DNA of 64,000 nucleotides from Rosenbergiella australiborealis (GTDB lineage: Bacteria; Pseudomonadota; Gammaproteobacteria; Enterobacterales; Enterobacteriaceae), in the NCBI RefSeq assembly GCF_018494035.1, contig NZ_JABBFO010000005.1, positions 1 to 64,000 on the forward strand, in the 5' to 3' direction. Below the pieces are notes generated by a model. That model did not search any database. It was not told the DNA's origin and was given only the letters and a program-made list of their open reading frames with translations. This document shows, piece after piece, positions 59,689 through 64,000 of the stretch. The stretch's first letter is position 1. Every line of letters begins with the position of its first letter. The translations under genes and the position numbers were made by a program.

Positions 59689-60300
59689 ATGACAGCTATC
59701 GCCGTAGGAATGATTATTTTTGCCTACCTTTGTGGGTCGATATCAAGTGCCATCGTAATATGTAAACTTGCGGCACTTCCTGACCCCCGTTGTCACGGCT
59801 CGGGAAACCCTGGCGCAACCAATGTTCTGCGGCTAGGAGGACGCGTTGCCGCCCTCTGTGTACTGCTGTTCGATGTCATAAAAGGTATGCTTCCCGTATG
59901 GTTAGCGTACCGCTTACAACTCCCTTCATTCAGTCTTGGGCTGGTCGCTATCGCAGCCTGCCTTGGTCATATCTATCCGCTGTATTTCAATTTTCAGGGG
60001 GGTAAAGGTGTCGCCACCGCATTAGGCGCCATTGCACCTATCGGCCTCGATCTTAGCGTTCTGCTCATTGGAACTTGGCTTTTAACCGCCTTTCTCAGTG
60101 GTTATGCCTCGTTGGCCGCGATTATTAGTGCGCTAGTCGCTCCCTTTTACGTTTGGTGGTTTACGCCACAATTTACGTTTCCGGTCGCCATGCTCTCTTG
60201 CCTAATATTGTGGAGGCACCACGAAAACATTCAGCGTTTATGGCGAGGGGATGAAAAAAAAGTATTCAGGCGTCGACGGGATCGTGCGTTAAAAAAATAA
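59689..60300 (+). CDS. plsY: PlsY, acyl-phosphate glycerol-3-phosphate acyltransferase
   Basis: 203 residues from [21 protein letters not shown] (E. coli 205); a TTG 14 codons upstream is not needed. Multi-helix membrane enzyme using acyl phosphate to make lysophosphatidic acid. Motifs [33 protein letters not shown] and the C-terminal RHHENIQRL are conserved. Convergent with tsaD. Confidence 0.96.
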   Translation: MTAIAVGMIIFAYLCGSISSAIVICKLAALPDPRCHGSGNPGATNVLRLGGRVAALCVLLFDVIKGMLPVWLAYRLQLPSFSLGLVAIAACLGHIYPLYFNFQGGKGVATALGAIAPIGLDLSVLLIGTWLLTAFLSGYASLAAIISALVAPFYVWWFTPQFTFPVAMLSCLILWRHHENIQRLWRGDEKKVFRRRRDRALKK

Positions 60301-60316
60301 CCCGGCAAGCCGGGCT
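60301..60316. terminator. Hairpin between convergent plsY and tsaD
   Basis: CCCGGC-AA-GCCGGG right after the plsY stop, followed by TATT. Short but perfect; likely a shared terminator. Confidence 0.6.
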
Positions 60317-60323
60317 ATTACAA

Positions 60324-61337
60324 TTAAATCGGGGAGAGTTCTGACAGGGGCCATCGTGGCCGAACCGTAATACGAGTATCTGCAAGACATCCGGCTTTCA
60401 GCCTAACCATTCCCGCGTAAGCAATCATTGCACCATTATCAGTACAAAACGCTGGGCGTGCATAGAATACCTCACCCCCTCGTTTACTCATCATTATTGA
60501 TAACTTCTCACGTAAATTCTGGTTAGCACTGACGCCGCCCGCAATCACAAGATTTTTAAAGCCAGTCTGTTGCAACGCCCGCTTGCACTTAATTAATAAG
60601 GTATCGACCACTGCATCTTCAAAGGCTCGGGCGATATCCGCATGAGTCTGGGTATCACTGGCATTGGCGCGAATTGTATTCGCGGCAAAGGTTTTGAGCC
60701 CTGAGAAACTAAAATCGAGCCCAGGGCGGTCAGTCATTGGCCGCGGAAATGTAAAACGCCCGACAGTCCCCGTCGCGGCCATTTTCGCTAATCGTGGCCC
60801 GCCGGGATAATCTAGCCCCAATAATTTTGCCGTCTTATCGAAGGCTTCACCCGCCGCATCATCAATCGACTCACCGAGCAACGTATATTCACCAATCCCT
60901 GTAACGCTGATCAGTTGCGTATGCCCCCCCGAAACTAAGAGCGCCACAAAGGGAAATGAAGGAGGCGTTTCTTCAAGCATCGGTGCAAGTAGGTGACCTT
61001 CCATATGATGAACGGCAATAGCCGGGACATCCCAAGCAAAGGCAAGCGAGCGGCCGACGGTCGCACCGACCATCAATGCCCCCACTAATCCTGGGCCAGC
61101 GGTATAGGCAACCGCGTCAATATCATCACTGGTTAAATTCGCTTCTTGTAACGCAGCATCGATCAACGGTAGTGTTTTACGCACATGATCGCGAGAAGCC
61201 AGTTCAGGGACGACACCACCGTAATCGGCATGCAGCGCTACCTGACTATAAAGTTGATTGGCAAGTAACCCTGTAGCATCATCATAAATGGCTACACCAG
61301 TCTCATCGCACGATGTTTCTATACCTAATATACGCAT
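60324..61337 (-). CDS. tsaD: TsaD, tRNA N6-threonylcarbamoyladenosine transferase
   Basis: 337 residues from [16 protein letters not shown], exactly the E. coli length; a start five codons upstream was rejected. Transfers threonylcarbamoyl to A37 of ANN-decoding tRNAs with TsaB/TsaE. ASKHA-fold ATPase; metal ligands His in [12 protein letters not shown] and Asp in the C-terminal [11 protein letters not shown]. Divergent from rpsU across the operon promoter region. Confidence 0.97.
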   Translation of the reverse strand: MRILGIETSCDETGVAIYDDATGLLANQLYSQVALHADYGGVVPELASRDHVRKTLPLIDAALQEANLTSDDIDAVAYTAGPGLVGALMVGATVGRSLAFAWDVPAIAVHHMEGHLLAPMLEETPPSFPFVALLVSGGHTQLISVTGIGEYTLLGESIDDAAGEAFDKTAKLLGLDYPGGPRLAKMAATGTVGRFTFPRPMTDRPGLDFSFSGLKTFAANTIRANASDTQTHADIARAFEDAVVDTLLIKCKRALQQTGFKNLVIAGGVSANQNLREKLSIMMSKRGGEVFYARPAFCTDNGAMIAYAGMVRLKAGCLADTRITVRPRWPLSELSPI

Positions 61338-61422
61338 GATCATTCCCCTCACTCATTGCCGCGCAGTGTAACACAGCCATTCATTAAGCGAATAATGCTT
61401 AGGCCCCGCAATTAAATATTTA

Positions 61423-61452
61423 TCGACCTTGGCAGGGTTGTTAGGCTATAAT
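61423..61452 (+). promoter_or_regulatory. Promoter of the rpsU-dnaG-rpoD operon
   Basis: TATAAT at 61447-61452 with a -35-like TCGACC at 61423-61428 (18-base spacer). It lies about 170 bases before rpsU, as expected for the main operon promoter. Confidence 0.55.
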
Positions 61453-61566
61453 TTTCGCCTTCCTAAAACCGGCATCCACTGCACAGGCATTGTTCCGTTG
61501 GTTTGAAATTGTTCATGGTGCTTTACTTTACAGCTCATGTTGAAGTAAAATGCTGCACCATTTTGA

Positions 61567-61836
<270 letters not shown>

Positions 61837-61895
61837 ATAGTACGGAGAAGTTCTCTTCTCCATTGCGTTATTAACGCAGACAGAGTCAAGTATCA

Positions 61896-61926
61896 GGCCG
61901 TGCTTTCCGAAAGGAAGCGCGGCTTA
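61896..61926 (+). terminator. rpsU-dnaG hairpin (partial terminator)
   Basis: GCCGTGCTTTCC-GAAA-GGAAGCGCGGC followed by TTATTG, located between rpsU and dnaG. In E. coli a leaky terminator at this place lowers dnaG expression relative to rpsU. Confidence 0.75.
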
Positions 61927-61957
61927 TTGTCGTTTGTAAGCAGAAAAAACAGGTGTC

Positions 61958-63703
61958 ATGGCTGGTAGAATACCGAGTAGTTTTATCAATGACTTATTAG
62001 CGCGAACCGATATTGTCGACATCGTCGATGCACGGGTACGTCTTAAGAAACAAGGTAAAAACTTTCACGCTTGCTGCCCTTTCCATAATGAAAAAACCCC
62101 CTCTTTTACTGTTAACAGCGAAAAGCAGTTCTACCATTGCTTTGGCTGCGGTGCACACGGCAATGCTATCGATTTCTTGATGAACTTTGATCGCCTTGAT
62201 TTTGTCGAAACGATCGAAGAATTAGCCACATTACATGGCTTAGAGGTTCCTCACGAAACCGGGCAATCCGCAACCCCTATGGAGCGTCATAAGCGGCAAA
62301 GTCTCTACCAACTGCTAGATGGATTACGTCAATTCTATCAACAATCGTTGGCAGAGCCTCAATCGACCTCAGCCTCAACCTATTTGGCTGAACGTGGATT
62401 AAGTGAAGCGGTTACCGCACAGTTTGCCATTGGCTACGCGCCAGCGGGATGGGATAACGCATTAAAACGGTTCGGTAAAAACAGCGATGATCGACAATCG
62501 CTGGTTGAAGCCGGCATGTTGGTCACGAAAGATAATGGCCAACATTATGACCGCTTTCGCGATCGGATCATGTTTCCGATACGAGACAAACGTGGCCGCG
62601 TTCTTGGTTTTGGCGGACGAGTATTAAATAACGAAATTCCAAAATATTTAAACTCGCCAGAAACTTCAATTTTTCATAAAAGCCGTCAACTTTACGGTTT
62701 GTATGAAGTCAGCCAAGCCCACAGTTCGCCCGCGCGGATTTTGGTGGTCGAAGGCTACATGGACGTTGTTGCTTTAGCGCAATACGGTGTCGACTATGCT
62801 GTCGCTTCGCTAGGTACCTCAACCACCAGTGAGCATATTCAATTACTCTACCGCAATACTGAGAGTATTATATGTTGCTACGATGGTGATCGCGCAGGCC
62901 GGGAAGCTGCTTGGCGAGCCTTAGAAACGGCTCTCCCTTATTTAAGCGATGGCCGACAACTTAAGTTTATGTTTTTACCGGAAGGTGAAGATCCCGATAC
63001 TCTGATACGCCAAGAAGGTAAAGCGGCGTTTGAGCAACGAGTCAGTGAAGCCACCAGCTTATCCGATTTTTTATTTGATAGCCTGTTATCACAAGTGGAT
63101 CTTAGTAGCCGAGAAGGAAAAGCGCGGTTAAGTCACTTAGCCATACCGCTTATTAATCAAGTTCCCGGGGGGACGTTACGCATCTATTTGCGCCAAGTCC
63201 TTGGACAGAAGCTCGGTATTCTCGATGACCAGCAGTTAGAAAAACTATTACCGCAACAAGGTACTAGCTCTTCTCTAACGCCAGCGCCAGCATTGAAACC
63301 GACAACAATGCGTGTGTTGATTGCCTTACTGCTGCAACGTCCAAGCCTAGTGAGTACAGTGCCAGTATTAGATGCATTAAAAGAGGTTAAGTTACCCGGC
63401 TTACCTCTCTTTCACGAATTAGTGAGTTTTTGTCATGCACACCCAGGAGTGACCACCGGACAGCTCTTGGAGCATTATCGTGATAACGAAATGCGCCAGA
63501 CCCTTGAAACCCTGGCGACATGGCACCATATGATTGTAGATGAAGAAGTTGAAACCGTTTTTATTGATTCATTAGCCAGTGTTTATAACATCGCGCTAGA
63601 ACAACGTTTAGAGTCGTTAATCGCCCGCGAACGTACGGTCGGTTTAAGTAAAGAAGAGCGGCAAGAGCTACATGCCCTCTTGACTGCACTCGCGAAAAAA
63701 TAG
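61958..63703 (+). CDS. dnaG: DnaG, DNA primase
   Basis: 581 residues (E. coli 581). Zinc-binding CHC2 domain (about 39-65: CCPFHNEKTPSF, YHCFGCGAHGN), RNA-polymerase/TOPRIM core (about 110-430; VVEGYMDVVAL, YDGDRAGREAA) and the C-terminal helicase-interaction domain (about 435-581). Synthesises RNA primers at the fork. Starts MAGRIPSSFINDLLAR. Weak ribosome-binding sequence, as typical of this low-level gene. Confidence 0.98.
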   Translation: MAGRIPSSFINDLLARTDIVDIVDARVRLKKQGKNFHACCPFHNEKTPSFTVNSEKQFYHCFGCGAHGNAIDFLMNFDRLDFVETIEELATLHGLEVPHETGQSATPMERHKRQSLYQLLDGLRQFYQQSLAEPQSTSASTYLAERGLSEAVTAQFAIGYAPAGWDNALKRFGKNSDDRQSLVEAGMLVTKDNGQHYDRFRDRIMFPIRDKRGRVLGFGGRVLNNEIPKYLNSPETSIFHKSRQLYGLYEVSQAHSSPARILVVEGYMDVVALAQYGVDYAVASLGTSTTSEHIQLLYRNTESIICCYDGDRAGREAAWRALETALPYLSDGRQLKFMFLPEGEDPDTLIRQEGKAAFEQRVSEATSLSDFLFDSLLSQVDLSSREGKARLSHLAIPLINQVPGGTLRIYLRQVLGQKLGILDDQQLEKLLPQQGTSSSLTPAPALKPTTMRVLIALLLQRPSLVSTVPVLDALKEVKLPGLPLFHELVSFCHAHPGVTTGQLLEHYRDNEMRQTLETLATWHHMIVDEEVETVFIDSLASVYNIALEQRLESLIARERTVGLSKEERQELHALLTALAKK

Positions 63704-63734
63704 TTTCGATTGCAGCAAAGATTCAGTCATCACT

Positions 63735-63764
63735 CTGACATAATGTGTAGAGTGCAACTATAAT
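63735..63764 (+). promoter_or_regulatory. Internal promoter upstream of rpoD
   Basis: CTGACA at 63735-63740 and TATAAT at 63759-63764 with an 18-base spacer, in the dnaG-rpoD interval. GC-rich short hairpins at 63810-63875 lie between it and the rpoD start. Confidence 0.55.
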
Positions 63765-63931
63765 GACAGATACACAATTGCTAAAAGCACCATTATCCTG
63801 CGGCTTAAGTGCCGATTATTGAGGGCTGATGCCCGTCGCTGCGCAAAGGCTGCAGCCCCTGAAACGCCTTTACAGATTAATTGGTTCTGCCAATTACCTC
63901 TTTATACTAACAGAAGTGTGGATACCGTCTT

Positions 63932-64000
63932 ATGGAGCAAAACCCGCAGTCACAGCTTAAGCTACTTGTCACCCGTGGTAAGGAGCAAGGCTATCTGACC
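63932..64000 (+). CDS. rpoD: RpoD (sigma-70), 5' end only
   Basis: 23 codons (MEQNPQSQLKLLVTRGKEQG and on), identical in pattern to the start of enterobacterial sigma-70 region 1.1. The gene runs off the window. Order rpsU-dnaG-rpoD confirms it. Confidence 0.97.
   Translation, partial: MEQNPQSQLKLLVTRGKEQGYLT

Overview
The window is chromosomal DNA of an enterobacterium. Gene order and product lengths match the E. coli rpoD-dnaG-rpsU to parC block and the prfC-osmY-ytjA-yjjV-deo block. A moderate-to-low GC core and the gene set suggest the Erwiniaceae (a Rosenbergiella-, Tatumella- or Pantoea-like genus), but genus is an inference. About 47 kb on the right is ordinary core genome; about 17 kb on the left is accessory DNA attached to a tRNA-Phe gene.

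Layout: (1) 1-8036 is part of a GC-richer type VI secretion (T6SS) cluster on the minus strand: tssB, tssC, tssK, tssL, an OmpA-type gene, hcp, clpV, then a putative zinc-metallopeptidase effector, a putative immunity lipoprotein, a small membrane protein and the first codons of another gene. The system looks broken: tssC has an in-frame amber codon and clpV is an internally deleted 92-codon remnant. (2) 8530-9019 holds gene scraps, a truncated tyrosine integrase and a copy of the tRNA-Phe 3' end. (3) 9005-17081 is a very AT-rich decayed integrative mobilizable element: a complete integrase next to tRNA-Phe, an apparently intact type II restriction-modification pair, a MOBQ-type relaxase pseudogene, an RSF1010-like oriT, broken mobilization accessory genes, an exonuclease pseudogene and a compact block of stem-loops that may be a structured RNA. 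The two integrases sit at nearly equal distances from their att copies, so two islands appear stacked at one tRNA site.

(4) 17.6-26.1 kb: a PBP2 gene without rodA, deoD-deoB-deoC lacking deoA, yjjV, ytjA, osmY and prfC. (5) 26.4-34.7 kb: ftnA, an MHYT-GGDEF-EAL gene, a CitA-like transporter, exbBD behind a Fur-box-like site, divergent metC, and dkgA. (6) 34.7-46.2 kb: ftsP-plsC-parC, mdaB, then parE-yqiA-cpdA-yqiB-nudF, and divergent tolC. (7) 46.3-50 kb: ygiD, then a small accessory pair (a membrane protein and a DUF4225-like gene broken by a stop), then ribB behind an FMN riboswitch. (8) 50-64 kb: ubiK, hldE-glnE-ygiF, ygiM-cca, bacA, folB, plsY, tsaD and the macromolecular synthesis operon rpsU-dnaG-rpoD (rpoD cut by the window end).

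The most interesting material is the decayed mobilizable element with recognisable oriT, live-looking R-M genes and an unexplained stem-loop block, and the T6SS remnant whose effector and immunity genes survive while its sheath and sheath-recycling genes are broken.
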